Positions 1 through 13,451 of a stretch of 64,000 nt of DNA are shown one piece after another; positions within the stretch are counted from its first letter, which is position 1; each line of letters begins with the position of its first letter. A model generated the notes under the pieces. That model had not been told where the DNA came from and did not search any database. It worked only from the letters and a program-made list of their open reading frames with translations. The translations under genes and the position numbers were made by a program. This DNA is from Zoogloea sp. (GTDB lineage: Bacteria > Pseudomonadota > Gammaproteobacteria > Burkholderiales > Rhodocyclaceae): assembly GCF_028689785.1 (NCBI RefSeq), contig NZ_JAQVCN010000021.1:1-64000 (forward strand). The letters are read 5' to 3'.

Positions 1-84
1 CTGCGTGCTTGGGCATGGAGAAGTCCTTGGGCGGGTCGGAAGAATGACGGCGGATTCTCGTGGCTGACCCCGGGCGCAACAATG

Positions 85-114
85 TGGCATGGTGTCGCAC
101 AGTGCTCCATGCCA
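85..114. repeat. Inverted repeat, 8-bp arms
   Basis: TGGCATGG at 85-92 is mirrored by CCATGCCA at 107-114 with a 14-base loop. It lies just beyond the point where the RegA-like reading frame loses similarity to its family. There is no T-tract, so it is not a convincing terminator. It may mark the edge of a rearrangement. Confidence 0.35.
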
Positions 115-119
115 TGGGC

Positions 120-336
120 TTACACGTTTCCGGACCGCCCCCCCAAGGTTGAGGTCCAGCAGAACGTAGGCGGGCCTGATGCTCACCGTCAGCGCCAGGG
201 CGTCATCGATGGCAGCTGCGGCGTGAACGCCGAAGCCATGCTGCTGGAGCGAGCGTGACAGGACCTGCGCAAAGGTCTCGTCGTCCTCCACCAGCAGCAG
301 CGGCCCATGGGCGCGCAGGGTGTTGGTCATGTCCAT
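120..336 (-). pseudogene. RegA/PrrA-like response regulator, N-terminal fragment
   Basis: The reverse strand from the ATG at 336 (or 330) encodes a receiver-domain start: LLLVEDD near residue 13 carries the acidic pocket, and AYVLLDLNLGG carries the phospho-acceptor Asp. The pattern matches the RegA/PrrA/ActR family, which has the same short N-terminus and an AYAVVDL-type motif. After LNLGG, at a run of seven G (near 137-143 on the complement), similarity stops. Dropping one G gives RSGNV followed by a stop at 120-122; the uncorrected frame stays open to the window edge but no longer looks like a receiver. The second half of the receiver and the Fis-type DNA-binding helix are not recognisable. 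The start overlaps the kinase fragment stop, as in an intact kinase-regulator operon. The rest could lie to the left of the window. Confidence 0.55.
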
Positions 337-456
337 GGCAGGGCTGCCCTGGGCAGGTGGATGGCGACCGTTGTGTGCTGTCTGGAATCGTTGTGGATGA
401 AGAGGTCGCCGCCAAGCCGCTCGATGGCGCTGCGGGCCACTTCATGGCGGATCTCC
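327..456 (-). pseudogene. Histidine kinase C-terminal fragment (RegB-like?)
   Basis: Reverse-strand codons ending in TGA at 327-329 encode the last strand-helix part of a histidine-kinase ATPase domain: ARSAIERLGGDLFIHNDS followed by TTVAIHLPRAALP, the usual ending of a GHKL domain. The stop overlaps the RegA-like start, as expected for a RegB-RegA pair. Upstream, where the ATP-binding N, G1, F and G2 boxes should be, the sequence runs into a transcription terminator at 490-516, and no kinase core is present. It is therefore a remnant. RegBA/PrrBA systems control terminal oxidases in other proteobacteria, which fits the neighbouring cyd operon; the RegB assignment is inferred only from the partner. 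Confidence 0.5.
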
Positions 457-489
457 GGATCGGCGATCGATTCTCCAGGCGGGGAGACG

Positions 490-516
490 AAAAAAAGAGC
501 CCTGAGGAAAGGGCTC
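490..516 (-). terminator. Rho-independent terminator, reverse strand
   Basis: GAGCCC (497-502) pairs with GGGCTC (511-516) around an 8-base loop. On the reverse strand the stem is followed by seven T. No reverse-strand gene is visible upstream of it, and it sits directly before the kinase remnant, so it probably belonged to a gene lost by deletion. Confidence 0.7.
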
Positions 517-782
517 GAAAATGAGGTGGCTTCTCCGTTTTCGAAGAGCTGCGCCGAATCCTAGGCGGTCTCGCTGTGGCCGGAAAGTGACCGATCGTCG
601 CACCCGGAGCTGCGCCTGCGCGGCGATTCGCCGCGCGACCATGGGTCACTTCTGCGCGCCCATTCCCTTGTCCAGAATCCGCCCCGTCCGACGCTCCAGG
701 GCCCGGACAGTCCTCCCGCCGGGAGCGCTCCGCCAGGGCCTCCCGGCCCCCCTTCACCCGACCCCCGCGGGAGCTTCCCGAG
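517..782. other. Region without a recognisable gene, upstream of cydP
   Basis: No frame on either strand resembles a known protein. The stretch should contain the cydP-cydA promoter and any redox-control sites. No clear FNR-type TTGAT-N4-ATCAA palindrome and no convincing -35/-10 pair was seen. Confidence 0.4.
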
Positions 783-1004
783 ATGAAGTCCTTGCCGTTT
801 CCGTCCAGCCGGCTTGCCCGGGACATCACCCTCACCATCGCGGTCAAGCTGCTGCTGGTGGCCTGCCTGAAGTTCGCGTTCTTCAGCGAACCCATGGACA
901 AGGCCGAGGCCGCGCAGCGGATTGCCGATCGTGTGTCGGGGCCTTCCGCGCCGGCCGGTGATGCGTCGCCGCCGTCATCCCATCCACATCCGGAGAAACC
1001 ATGA
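783..1004 (+). CDS. cydP: CydP, small accessory subunit of cytochrome bd oxidase
   Basis: A 73-residue protein with one membrane helix (about residues 14-34, LTIAVKLLLVACLKFAFF) preceded by RLARDI and followed by FSEP, the signature of the CydP putative small oxidase subunit family. The C-terminal 25 residues are Pro/Ser/His-rich and look disordered. Its TGA overlaps the cydA start as ATGA, so the two are translationally coupled. In the family this gene characteristically precedes cydAB; its exact role is not established. The ATG at 783 gives the family's compact N-terminus. Confidence 0.72.
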   Translation: MKSLPFPSSRLARDITLTIAVKLLLVACLKFAFFSEPMDKAEAAQRIADRVSGPSAPAGDASPPSSHPHPEKP

Positions 1005-2536
1005 TCAACGAAACCGTCGTCGATCTGTCGCGGCTGCAGTTCGCCGCCACCGCGCTCTACCACTTCCTGTTTGTTCCCCTGACCCTCGGTTTGTCCTGGT
1101 TGCTGGTGATCATGGAGGCCGCCTATGTCATGAGTGGCAAGGAGATCTACAAGGACATGACCCGCTTCTGGGGCAAGCTCTACGGCATCAACTTTGCGCT
1201 GGGCGTCACCACCGGCATCACCATGGAGTTCCAGTTCGGCACCAACTGGGCCTACTACTCCCATTACGTGGGCGACATCTTCGGTGCGCCCCTGGCCATC
1301 GAGGGGCTGATGGCCTTCTTCCTGGAATCGACCATGGTCGGTCTGTTCTTCTTTGGCTGGAACCGGCTGTCCAAGGCCGGCCACCTCACCGTCACCACCC
1401 TGATGGCCCTGGGCACCAACCTGTCGGCGGTGCTGATCCTGATCGCCAACGGCTGGATGCAGAATCCGGTTGGTTCGGCCTTCAACCCGGTCACCATGCG
1501 CATGGAGCTCACCGACTTCGCCGCCCTGGTCTTCAACCCGGTGGCCCAGTCCAAGTTCGTGCATACGGTGTCGGCCGGCTATGTAACGGGCTCCCTGTTC
1601 GTGCTCGGCATCTCGTCCTGGTATCTGCTCAAGGGGCAGCATGTGGAGTTCGCCCGTCGCTCCTTCCGCATCGCTGCGGCCTTCGGCCTGGCCGGCACGG
1701 CATCGGTGATCGTGCTGGGTGACGAGTCGGGCTACTCGGTGGGCGAGGCCCAGCACTCCAAGCTGGCAGCCATCGAAGCCATGTGGGAGACCGAGCCGGC
1801 CCCCGCGGGCTTCAATCTGATCGCCATTCCCAACGAGGCCCGCCAGGCCAATGACTTCGAGCTGCGCATACCCTACGTGCTGGGGCTGATCGCCACCCGT
1901 TCGACAACTGAAGTCATCCCCGGCATCAAGGAGATCCGCGAGAAGAATCGTCAGCGCATCGAGTCGGGCATTCAGGCGGCGATTGCCCTGGAAGGCATGC
2001 GCAAGAACCCGCAGGACGAGGCGGCCCGGGCTGCCTTCATGGCCCACGAGAAGGATCTGGGCTACGGCCTGCTGGTGAAGAAGTACGTGGAAGACCCCCG
2101 CCAGGCCACGCCGGAGATCATTCACAAGGCCGCCATGGATTCGGTGCCGCGGATCGCGCCCCTGTTCTGGAGCTTTCGGGTGATGGTCGGGCTGGGCGTG
2201 GCCATGCTGGCCCTGATGGTGGTGGCCTTCTGGCACAGCGTGAAGGGCAGCTTCCAGGACAAGCCCTGGTTGCTCAAATGGGCTCTGTATTCAATTCCCA
2301 TGCCGTGGATAGCCATCGAGGCCGGCTGGTTGGTTGCGGAATACGGTCGTCAGCCGTGGACGGTGTTCGGTGTGCTGCCCACCCACCTCTCGGCGTCCAG
2401 CCTGTCGGTGGAGAGCCTGTGGGGCTCCATCGCCGGTTTCGTCGGTTTCTATTCGCTGCTGCTGGTGGCCGAGATGTACCTGATGTTCAAGTACGCCCGT
2501 CTCGGCCCCTCCGTCCTGCACGCCAAGACTGCCTGA
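1001..2536 (+). CDS. cydA: Cytochrome bd quinol oxidase subunit I
   Basis: The 511-residue integral membrane subunit carries the hemes and oxidises quinol while oxygen is reduced to water. Visible family residues are His21 in the first helix (ALYHFLF, heme ligand), His188 in KFVHTVSAGYVTG (heme b558 ligand), the acidic residues of the proton path (IEG near 101, ES near 110) and the invariant GRQPW motif near the C-terminus. The segment GDESGYSVGEAQHSKLAAIE followed by a long hydrophilic stretch is the Q-loop of the long type, as in E. coli. Length matches the family. The start is fixed by the ATGA overlap with cydP. cydB follows after 9 bases with its own ribosome site. Confidence 0.97.
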   Translation: MINETVVDLSRLQFAATALYHFLFVPLTLGLSWLLVIMEAAYVMSGKEIYKDMTRFWGKLYGINFALGVTTGITMEFQFGTNWAYYSHYVGDIFGAPLAIEGLMAFFLESTMVGLFFFGWNRLSKAGHLTVTTLMALGTNLSAVLILIANGWMQNPVGSAFNPVTMRMELTDFAALVFNPVAQSKFVHTVSAGYVTGSLFVLGISSWYLLKGQHVEFARRSFRIAAAFGLAGTASVIVLGDESGYSVGEAQHSKLAAIEAMWETEPAPAGFNLIAIPNEARQANDFELRIPYVLGLIATRSTTEVIPGIKEIREKNRQRIESGIQAAIALEGMRKNPQDEAARAAFMAHEKDLGYGLLVKKYVEDPRQATPEIIHKAAMDSVPRIAPLFWSFRVMVGLGVAMLALMVVAFWHSVKGSFQDKPWLLKWALYSIPMPWIAIEAGWLVAEYGRQPWTVFGVLPTHLSASSLSVESLWGSIAGFVGFYSLLLVAEMYLMFKYARLGPSVLHAKTA

Positions 2537-2545
2537 GGAGCCATC

Positions 2546-3682
2546 ATGTTTGATTACGCAACCCTGAAACTGATCTGGTGGCTGCTGGTGGGCGTGCTGC
2601 TCATCGGCTTCGCCATCATGGATGGCCACGACATGGGGGTGGGCACACTGCTGCCCTTCCTGGGCAAGGACGATACCGACCGCCGGGTGATGATCAACAG
2701 TGTCGCGCCTCACTGGGACGGCAATCAGGTGTGGTTCATCACCGCTGGCGGCGCGGTCTTCGCGGCCTGGCCCCTGGTCTATGCCACCGCTTTCTCCGGC
2801 CTTTACTGGGCCTTGCTGCTGGTGCTGTTTGCCCTGTTCTTCCGGCCGGTGGGTTTCGAGTACCGCTCTAAACTACCCAACCCGGCCTGGCGGAAAGGCT
2901 GGGACTGGGGCCTGTTCGCCGGCAGCGCAGTCCCGGCCCTGGTGTTCGGGGTGGCCTTCGGCAACCTCTTCCAGGGCGTGCCCTTCGATCTGGACGACAG
3001 CATGCGCTCCAGCTATTCGGGGTCCTTCTGGGCGCTCCTCAATCCCTTTGCCCTGCTCTGTGGTGTGGTGAGCCTCTCCCTGCTCACCCTGCAGGGGGCC
3101 ACCTTCCTCTCCCATCGGGTCGAGGGGCCGCTGCAGCGCCGCACCATCCTGGCTGCCCGGGTGTGCGGTGTCGTGCTGCTGGTGAGTTTTTCGCTGGCGG
3201 GCATGTGGGTGGCGCGGATGGAGGGCTATGTGCTTGAGTCCATCCCCGATGTGCGCGGCGTGCTGACCCCGCTGATGAAGGAGGTGGGGCGGGCGCCGGG
3301 GGGGTGGTTTGCCAACTTCAACAACTTCCCCCAGTTGTGGATCATTCCCGTGCTGGCCTACGCCGGGGTGGGGGTGGTGCTGGCCAGTATCGGCAGCGGG
3401 TGGACCCTGCTGTCCTTCGTGGCGTCCTCGGTGGCCTGCGTGAGCGTGATCCTGACGGCGGGTGTGGCCCTGTTCCCCTTCGTGCTGCCCTCATCCGCCC
3501 ATCCGGCGGTGAGCCTGACCCTCTGGGACTCCACCTCCAGCGAGCTGACGCTGAAGGTCATGCTATGGGCGGCGCTGATCTTCACCCCCATCGTTGTCGC
3601 CTACACCAGCTGGGCCTACCGGGTGATGGCCGGAAAGATCACCCGCGACTACATCGCGGCCAATGACAAGCAACTCTACTGA
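2546..3682 (+). CDS. cydB: Cytochrome bd quinol oxidase subunit II
   Basis: A 378-residue multi-helix membrane protein that pairs with CydA. The N-terminus ([21 protein letters not shown]) and [23 protein letters not shown] are hallmark CydB segments; the motif [16 protein letters not shown] is typical. Length agrees with the family (about 378-380). Start ATG follows GAGGAGCC in the cydA tail. The last codons are followed after 18 bases by cydX, giving the complete operon cydP-A-B-X. Confidence 0.97.
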   Translation: MFDYATLKLIWWLLVGVLLIGFAIMDGHDMGVGTLLPFLGKDDTDRRVMINSVAPHWDGNQVWFITAGGAVFAAWPLVYATAFSGLYWALLLVLFALFFRPVGFEYRSKLPNPAWRKGWDWGLFAGSAVPALVFGVAFGNLFQGVPFDLDDSMRSSYSGSFWALLNPFALLCGVVSLSLLTLQGATFLSHRVEGPLQRRTILAARVCGVVLLVSFSLAGMWVARMEGYVLESIPDVRGVLTPLMKEVGRAPGGWFANFNNFPQLWIIPVLAYAGVGVVLASIGSGWTLLSFVASSVACVSVILTAGVALFPFVLPSSAHPAVSLTLWDSTSSELTLKVMLWAALIFTPIVVAYTSWAYRVMAGKITRDYIAANDKQLY

Positions 3683-3700
3683 CAATCGAAGGAGATCATC

Positions 3701-3787
3701 ATGTGGTATTTCACCTGGGTGCTGGGTTTGGGGTTCGCTGTACTTCTGGCGTTGGTGAACGCGCTGTGGCTGGAGGCGCAGGAGTGA
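3701..3787 (+). CDS. cydX: Cytochrome bd small subunit CydX
   Basis: A 28-residue peptide starting MWYFTWVLG, the conserved opening of CydX/YbgT, with one hydrophobic helix and a short acidic tail ending LEAQE. It starts 18 bases after cydB and has a good ribosome site (AAGGAG at 3689-3694). CydX binds CydA and is needed for a stable, active oxidase in enterobacteria. The length is slightly shorter than the usual 30-37 residues. Confidence 0.9.
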   Translation: MWYFTWVLGLGFAVLLALVNALWLEAQE

Positions 3788-3903
3788 TGGCCGGCTAGGG
3801 AGACGAGGGCCCTGTATCGGATGGGGCTCGTCCGGCGCCTGTCTTGACGCCACCCGGAGTAGATATACTGCGTGCCGAACTTTAGCCATCCGGAGAGGCC
3901 GTC

Positions 3904-4893
3904 ATGCCCACATCGTCGTTCAGCAGGTATTGGTTTTTCTTCTGTTCGTTGTTCATCCTGATGGCCGGGTTCGCCGGCCAGGCCTCCGCCGAGTGGGGCG
4001 AAGGTGATTACCGGATCATCAAGGCCTTGTATGGCACGCCGGAGAGGCATGTCGACGTGACCTCGCGCCTCAAGGAGCTGGCTCAGCGTGATGAGCGTTT
4101 CCGCCTCGGCAACGGCGTCTTCGGTAGCGACCCGGACAAGGGCCGCGTCAAGACCCTGCGCATCGAGGCCGTCAGCGCCAGCGGGCGCAGCCGCACCTTC
4201 GAATACACCGAGGGCAGCTGGGTGGATGGGGCTCAGTTTCAGGGCTGGAGCAGCGGCAACTGGGGCGGTAACGGTGACAGGGGAGCGGGTTGGGGCGATC
4301 GGCCCGGCTACCAGGACCGGAACGAGGGCGAGTACCGCATCCTTCAGGCGCTGTATGGCACGGCGGAGCGCAATGTGGACGTGACCCGCCGCCTGCGCCA
4401 GCTGGCTGGCCGTGACGAGCGTTTCCGGCTGAGCAACAGCACCTTCGGCGTCGATCCGGACAAGGGCCGCGTGAAGGTGCTGCGTATCTATGCCGAGGGC
4501 CCCCGTGGGCAGCGCACCTTTGAATACACCGAGGGCAGCTGGGTGGATGGCGCCGAGTTTGCCGGCTGGTCTGGCGGCAGCTGGGGCAACGGGGGGTGGA
4601 ATGGTGGCTGGGGCGGCTCGCGGCCGTCCTACAACGACAACAACCGCGACCGGGACCCGGACGGGCTGAAGATCCTCCGCGCCGAGTACGGCACCAGCAG
4701 AAATCGTATCGACATCACCCATCGCCTGAGCCAGCGGGTCATCCTGAACCGCCTGACGGCGCGGGTGAACAACGACTTGGCGGGTGACGATCCGGCCCGT
4801 GACCAGGTCAAGCGCCTGTGGGTGACCTACAGCGTCGCCGGCCGCGAAATGCGCCGGGATGTGCGAGAGGGGCAGGTGCTGGTTCTGCCGTGA
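3904..4893 (+). CDS. Secreted protein with three DUF3395-like repeats
   Basis: A 329-residue protein with a Sec signal peptide (about residues 1-29, ending GQASA) and three repeats. Repeats 1 (about 31-115) and 2 (about 142-225) are close copies: each has an ALYGT-ER-VDVT-RL start, a GVDPDKGRVK-type turn and ends in RTFEYTEGSWVDG. Repeat 3 (about 254-329) is diverged (AEYGTSRNRIDITHRL). Linkers are rich in Gly, Trp and Asn. The pattern A-YG-VDVT-L-DP-K-L matches DUF3395, known from DnaJ-related and other proteins of unknown role. A periplasmic or surface location is inferred. GGAGAGG lies upstream and a strong terminator follows, so it is a single-gene unit. A TATACT box at 3864-3869 may be its -10. 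Confidence 0.75.
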   Translation: MPTSSFSRYWFFFCSLFILMAGFAGQASAEWGEGDYRIIKALYGTPERHVDVTSRLKELAQRDERFRLGNGVFGSDPDKGRVKTLRIEAVSASGRSRTFEYTEGSWVDGAQFQGWSSGNWGGNGDRGAGWGDRPGYQDRNEGEYRILQALYGTAERNVDVTRRLRQLAGRDERFRLSNSTFGVDPDKGRVKVLRIYAEGPRGQRTFEYTEGSWVDGAEFAGWSGGSWGNGGWNGGWGGSRPSYNDNNRDRDPDGLKILRAEYGTSRNRIDITHRLSQRVILNRLTARVNNDLAGDDPARDQVKRLWVTYSVAGREMRRDVREGQVLVLP

Positions 4894-4940
4894 TCAGGAT
4901 TTGAGGCGGGTGGGGGCGCTGTGGCGATCCTGCCGAAATG

Positions 4941-4982
4941 ATGCAGAACGGGCGCCGGAGCAGGCGCCCGTTCTGCATTTTT
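4941..4982 (+). terminator. Rho-independent terminator with 16-bp perfect stem
   Basis: Bases 4941-4956 are the exact reverse complement of 4963-4978 around a GGAGCA loop, followed by a T-run at 4978-4982. It ends the DUF3395-repeat gene and could also stop the convergent hydrolase transcript. Confidence 0.9.
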
Positions 4983-5039
4983 GGTGGGCTTGATGCCGTT
5001 TGGAACGTCATCCGCAGAGCCCGCTCATCGCCATGCCGC

Positions 5040-5900
5040 TTACGACCGTCCGTGATCGAAGGCATTCGACCCTGCGGGAGAGGCCGTGTCTGCCAGAAAG
5101 CCCCTCACCAATTCGATCACCGCTTCCGGGTGTTCCCGGTGCGGCATGTGGCGGGAGTCCGCCATGATCTCGACCTGAGCCCGGCTGGCGCGGCTGAGTT
5201 GACCGATGAGTTCGGGGTGGCGGGTTGAGCCGTACTCGTCGTGAAGCCCGTGGATGGCGAGCAGGGGGCAGCTCACGTGGGGCAGAACGGGGGCCAGGGA
5301 CCAGCCGGCGAAGGCCGGACTGAGCCAGGTTTCGGTCCAGGCGTCGAGCACCCAGCGTGCCTTGTCGCCGTGGTATTTCTCGAGCCGCTCCACCTGCCGG
5401 ACATCCTTGAACTGCTCCTTGGCGACCCGGATGCCGTTCAGGGTCCGGTCTTCGGGAAAGGCCTGGGCGGCGATGGTGATCAGCGCCTCGCAGTCGGCGG
5501 CAAACTCGGCAGCACAGTTGACGGCCATGCCGCCACCCACGCTATGGCCGAAGGCAATGAAGGGCCCGATGCCCAATTGCCGGCGCACCAGGGTGAAGTC
5601 GTGGTGGGCTTCCGCGGCGATGAAGTCGAGGGGCAGGGCGCCGTGGCGCGGGCTGGACTGGCCGAATCCGAGCCGGTCGTAGGCGACCACCCGGCGGCCG
5701 GTGGCGAGGCTTAGCGCAGCGGGGAAGTCACGCCACAGCTCCACGCTGCCCAGGGAGTCGTGGAGCATGACGATGGGGGCGTCGGGCAGGGGGCGGCCAG
5801 CCGGCAAATCGGGCGTCCAGACCCGGCTGAACAGGCGGCCTTCGGGGTGCTCGATCCAGACTTCGGTGAAGGGGGCGGTGCCAGGTGTTTGGTCAGACAT
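5040..5900 (-). CDS. Alpha/beta-fold hydrolase
   Basis: A 286-residue protein without signal peptide. It shows the alpha/beta hydrolase order: oxyanion region PIVMLHDSLGS, strand RVVAYDRLGFGQS, nucleophile elbow FGHSVGGGMA (Ser), late acid region AIHGLHDEYGS and catalytic His in DSRHMPHREHPE. The substrate cannot be told from sequence; homologues include esterases and carboxylesterase-like enzymes. The ATG at 5900 (MSDQTPG) was preferred over further upstream codons because the upstream extension is low-complexity and frame-shadow-like. A tandem 10-base duplication (5911-5930) lies just upstream, and the palindrome at 5980-5997 may regulate it. Confidence 0.85.
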   Translation of the reverse strand: MSDQTPGTAPFTEVWIEHPEGRLFSRVWTPDLPAGRPLPDAPIVMLHDSLGSVELWRDFPAALSLATGRRVVAYDRLGFGQSSPRHGALPLDFIAAEAHHDFTLVRRQLGIGPFIAFGHSVGGGMAVNCAAEFAADCEALITIAAQAFPEDRTLNGIRVAKEQFKDVRQVERLEKYHGDKARWVLDAWTETWLSPAFAGWSLAPVLPHVSCPLLAIHGLHDEYGSTRHPELIGQLSRASRAQVEIMADSRHMPHREHPEAVIELVRGFLADTASPAGSNAFDHGRS

Positions 5901-5979
5901 GGGCGTTGGGCTCGTGGGGGCTCGTGGGGGCGTGTCGTCCGGACTCGCAGGCCGGGCTTTGGCCTGATTGTTAGTCAGT

Positions 5980-5997
5980 GTTGACGTGAACGTCAAC
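5980..5997. promoter_or_regulatory. Perfect palindrome, probable operator
   Basis: GTTGACGT and ACGTCAAC are separated by GA in the divergent gap between the hydrolase and the RecQ-UvrD gene. The size and symmetry fit a dimeric regulator. It resembles ACGT-centred operators of MerR-type regulators such as LiuR, but that is a guess. Confidence 0.5.
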
Positions 5998-6114
5998 TTC
6001 TTGCGGGGTGTTGAAGTGGTGTAGTCATCGCTGCTCATTCGGGCGGTGATGCTGCACCCCCCGCCGCTGCCATTACAATTCCGTGTATGACAAACAAGCT
6101 CTACGCGGTGGTGC

Positions 6115-11262
<5,148 letters not shown>

Positions 11263-11596
11263 TCGCGCTGGATGGCTATGAGGTCTCGCCCGAAGAAGAG
11301 GCGCTGACCCGCACCCCGGCGCAGCGTGCGGCGCTGACAGCACAGATCGAAGGCTCGCTGTTGCAGATGCACGCCTTCTGGCTGCCGCTACGGCAGGCCG
11401 TGGCCGAGCGCGAGCGGGCGCGGCGCCTGAGCCCCAAGGTGGGCCGCAATGAACCCTGCCCCTGCGGCAGCGGCAAGAAGTTCAAGAAGTGCTGCGGGGC
11501 GTCGTCTGAGCGGCACTGACCCGGAAGGCAGCGCAGATCGGCACCCGGAAGCGGCGGGGTTGTGCGCTGGACTTTGCCTGCGGCTGAGGCTCGCCA

Positions 11597-13441
11597 CTAC
11601 TTGAAAACCGAAGTAACTAACAATTTCACGCGCTCGACAAACCCGAGCTTGATTGGGCTATCCAGGTTGTTCCAGGCGTCTTCGCACAAGCTTCGGATGT
11701 CACCTGTGTAGATTTGATCAAGGCGATCAGGGGTCGTCAGGCCCAGATTCACGGAGAGTGACAAGGCAATGTAATCACTGAACTCATGGTTCACCGCGCC
11801 AGGCAATTCACAAATTGACTTATTCGATCCCTGTTGCCGCTTCCCGTGCTGCAACAAGGCGGAAATCAAGCGTATGGCGTGGTAATCGAAATTCCCGTCG
11901 GCTTTATGCACCAGCAGCGGCTCAAGCTGCAACACAGGCGTGGTCAGCAGTTCGTGGATGTTCCACTCAAAATCATCGTCCAGATAATTCCGTTCGCCAA
12001 TCGACTTCAGATATTGCTGTAGGTAGCTGAAGGCCACTGACAGTTTTCCATGGGCATAGCCATCAAACTCCGGCGAATTCGACAAGGCACGAAGCAGATT
12101 GTCCAGTGCCATCCTCAGGTTCTCGTCGGTCTGCCGAGTCGCAAACGAATGGCCATGAAACACGCGCTGCATGACGGAAAGATACTGGCCGGTTGCGGAC
12201 TGCGGAACCGCCCGGTGCATCCAATGCAGCAAGGGCATCAGGTCGATGAAGTCGCCGAGGAAATGGCTCAGGTCCATCTCCAGTTTGATGGGTGGTTCTT
12301 CCACCGGTAGCGGCTCAGGCGCCACACCCCGGTGCCGCAACTCGTTTTTGGCCAGGCTGAGCAGGCTTTCGACAAGCTCATACCGATCTTTCTCGAACCA
12401 GATCGGGGTGATGCCCAGCTTGGCCAGTTCCGCGTTGCGCTGGGCGATCTCCGCAGGGGTCTCCGGGGCTTGCTCGATGGCGAAGTGCTGTTTGGTCTCC
12501 GCCTCTTCGCCCATGTCTTCCCTGATTTTCCTGAATACCTGAACCGTTCGGTCATTGCTCAGGCTACAGCCCAAAAAGAGCAGACTGCTGTTCTTGTAAT
12601 GGTAGGCAAGCAGCTTGGGAATGGGCTTGTGCAGATTCAGGCTGCCGTTGCCATAGGCCTCGTCATATTGGTTCTTGCTGAGGATGCAGCGTTTCGGCTC
12701 GCGAATATCCCCGTGCAGTTTGATGACCGTGATCTTCTTCGGATCGGGCTGCTCCAGCGCATTCGGGCCATTGATTACCTGAACCCTGTCGGCCTCGCCG
12801 GTTTCAAACGACTGCTCAAGCAGGCGATCGTAATTGGTCGTGATCACCGTATCCGTGAACAGCTCGGAGATGCGCCAGACCACATCGGGGATCGTGGGGT
12901 TGCGGGAGAACTCATCGCGAATTTCGTTGATGAACACCTCGCGGCCCCGAACAGCCTCGATCTCTTCCAGCACCGTTTCGTAAGCGCCGGCAGCCAACAG
13001 TTCTTCGATGCGTTCCGCAGCGATATGCGCGGTTTTTCCCTGGTGGCGCAGATGCTCCTTCCAGCTTGAAAACCCCGCCGAGGCCGAAATGCCCGCCCCG
13101 ACAAACGGCACCACCGCCCCGGTTGCAATGAGATTAACAAGCTGAATGAAGTGATCCTCATTGCGCTGGAACCAATGCTCATCGCCAAGCTGCTCCTGAA
13201 ACCAGGATCTGCCCAGCGCCTCGTGGCGACAGGCTTCGCGAAACGCCTGGAATGCTTCGTCATAGCCGTTTCTGTCCCCCGCAAACAGCGCCTTGCTGGG
13301 CTGGGGCAAGGCGTCAATGCCATAGTCAATCCGGGCCGCCTGCCCTTCCTCGCCATCCAGCCACTCATTGAAATCGGCAAAGTGCTCGTAGCGGGTGTGC
13401 TCGTCTTCGTCACACCAGATTTTGTGCAGCGCCGGCGTCAT
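11597..13441 (-). CDS. SIR2-domain protein, putative NADase defence effector
   Basis: A 614-residue protein, last gene of the restriction operon, starting 10 bases after hsdS. Residues about 100-370 form a SIR2-type fold: VVPFVGAGISASAGFSSW (NAD loop), TVITTNYDRLLEQ (conserved Asn) and ITVIKLHGDI (catalytic His), followed by LLFLGCSLSND. There is no Cys4 zinc cluster of classic deacetylases. That matches SIR2 proteins of anti-phage systems that destroy NAD on infection. The N-terminal 100 residues and the C-terminal 240 residues (helical) match nothing I recognise and may sense the trigger. Base composition is lower in GC than the flanks. NADase activity is inferred. Confidence 0.82.
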   Translation of the reverse strand: MTPALHKIWCDEDEHTRYEHFADFNEWLDGEEGQAARIDYGIDALPQPSKALFAGDRNGYDEAFQAFREACRHEALGRSWFQEQLGDEHWFQRNEDHFIQLVNLIATGAVVPFVGAGISASAGFSSWKEHLRHQGKTAHIAAERIEELLAAGAYETVLEEIEAVRGREVFINEIRDEFSRNPTIPDVVWRISELFTDTVITTNYDRLLEQSFETGEADRVQVINGPNALEQPDPKKITVIKLHGDIREPKRCILSKNQYDEAYGNGSLNLHKPIPKLLAYHYKNSSLLFLGCSLSNDRTVQVFRKIREDMGEEAETKQHFAIEQAPETPAEIAQRNAELAKLGITPIWFEKDRYELVESLLSLAKNELRHRGVAPEPLPVEEPPIKLEMDLSHFLGDFIDLMPLLHWMHRAVPQSATGQYLSVMQRVFHGHSFATRQTDENLRMALDNLLRALSNSPEFDGYAHGKLSVAFSYLQQYLKSIGERNYLDDDFEWNIHELLTTPVLQLEPLLVHKADGNFDYHAIRLISALLQHGKRQQGSNKSICELPGAVNHEFSDYIALSLSVNLGLTTPDRLDQIYTGDIRSLCEDAWNNLDSPIKLGFVERVKLLVTSVFK

Positions 13442-13451
13442 ACCCTGTTAC

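Noticed and set aside
203..2236. Long reverse-strand open frame opposite cydA and its upstream region
   Set aside because: It is a shadow of cydA; no domain is seen. The real reverse-strand signals in 120-456 are in other frames.
3802..3832. GACGAG/CTCGTC hairpin after cydX
   Set aside because: A possible terminator, but no T-run follows and the loop is long.
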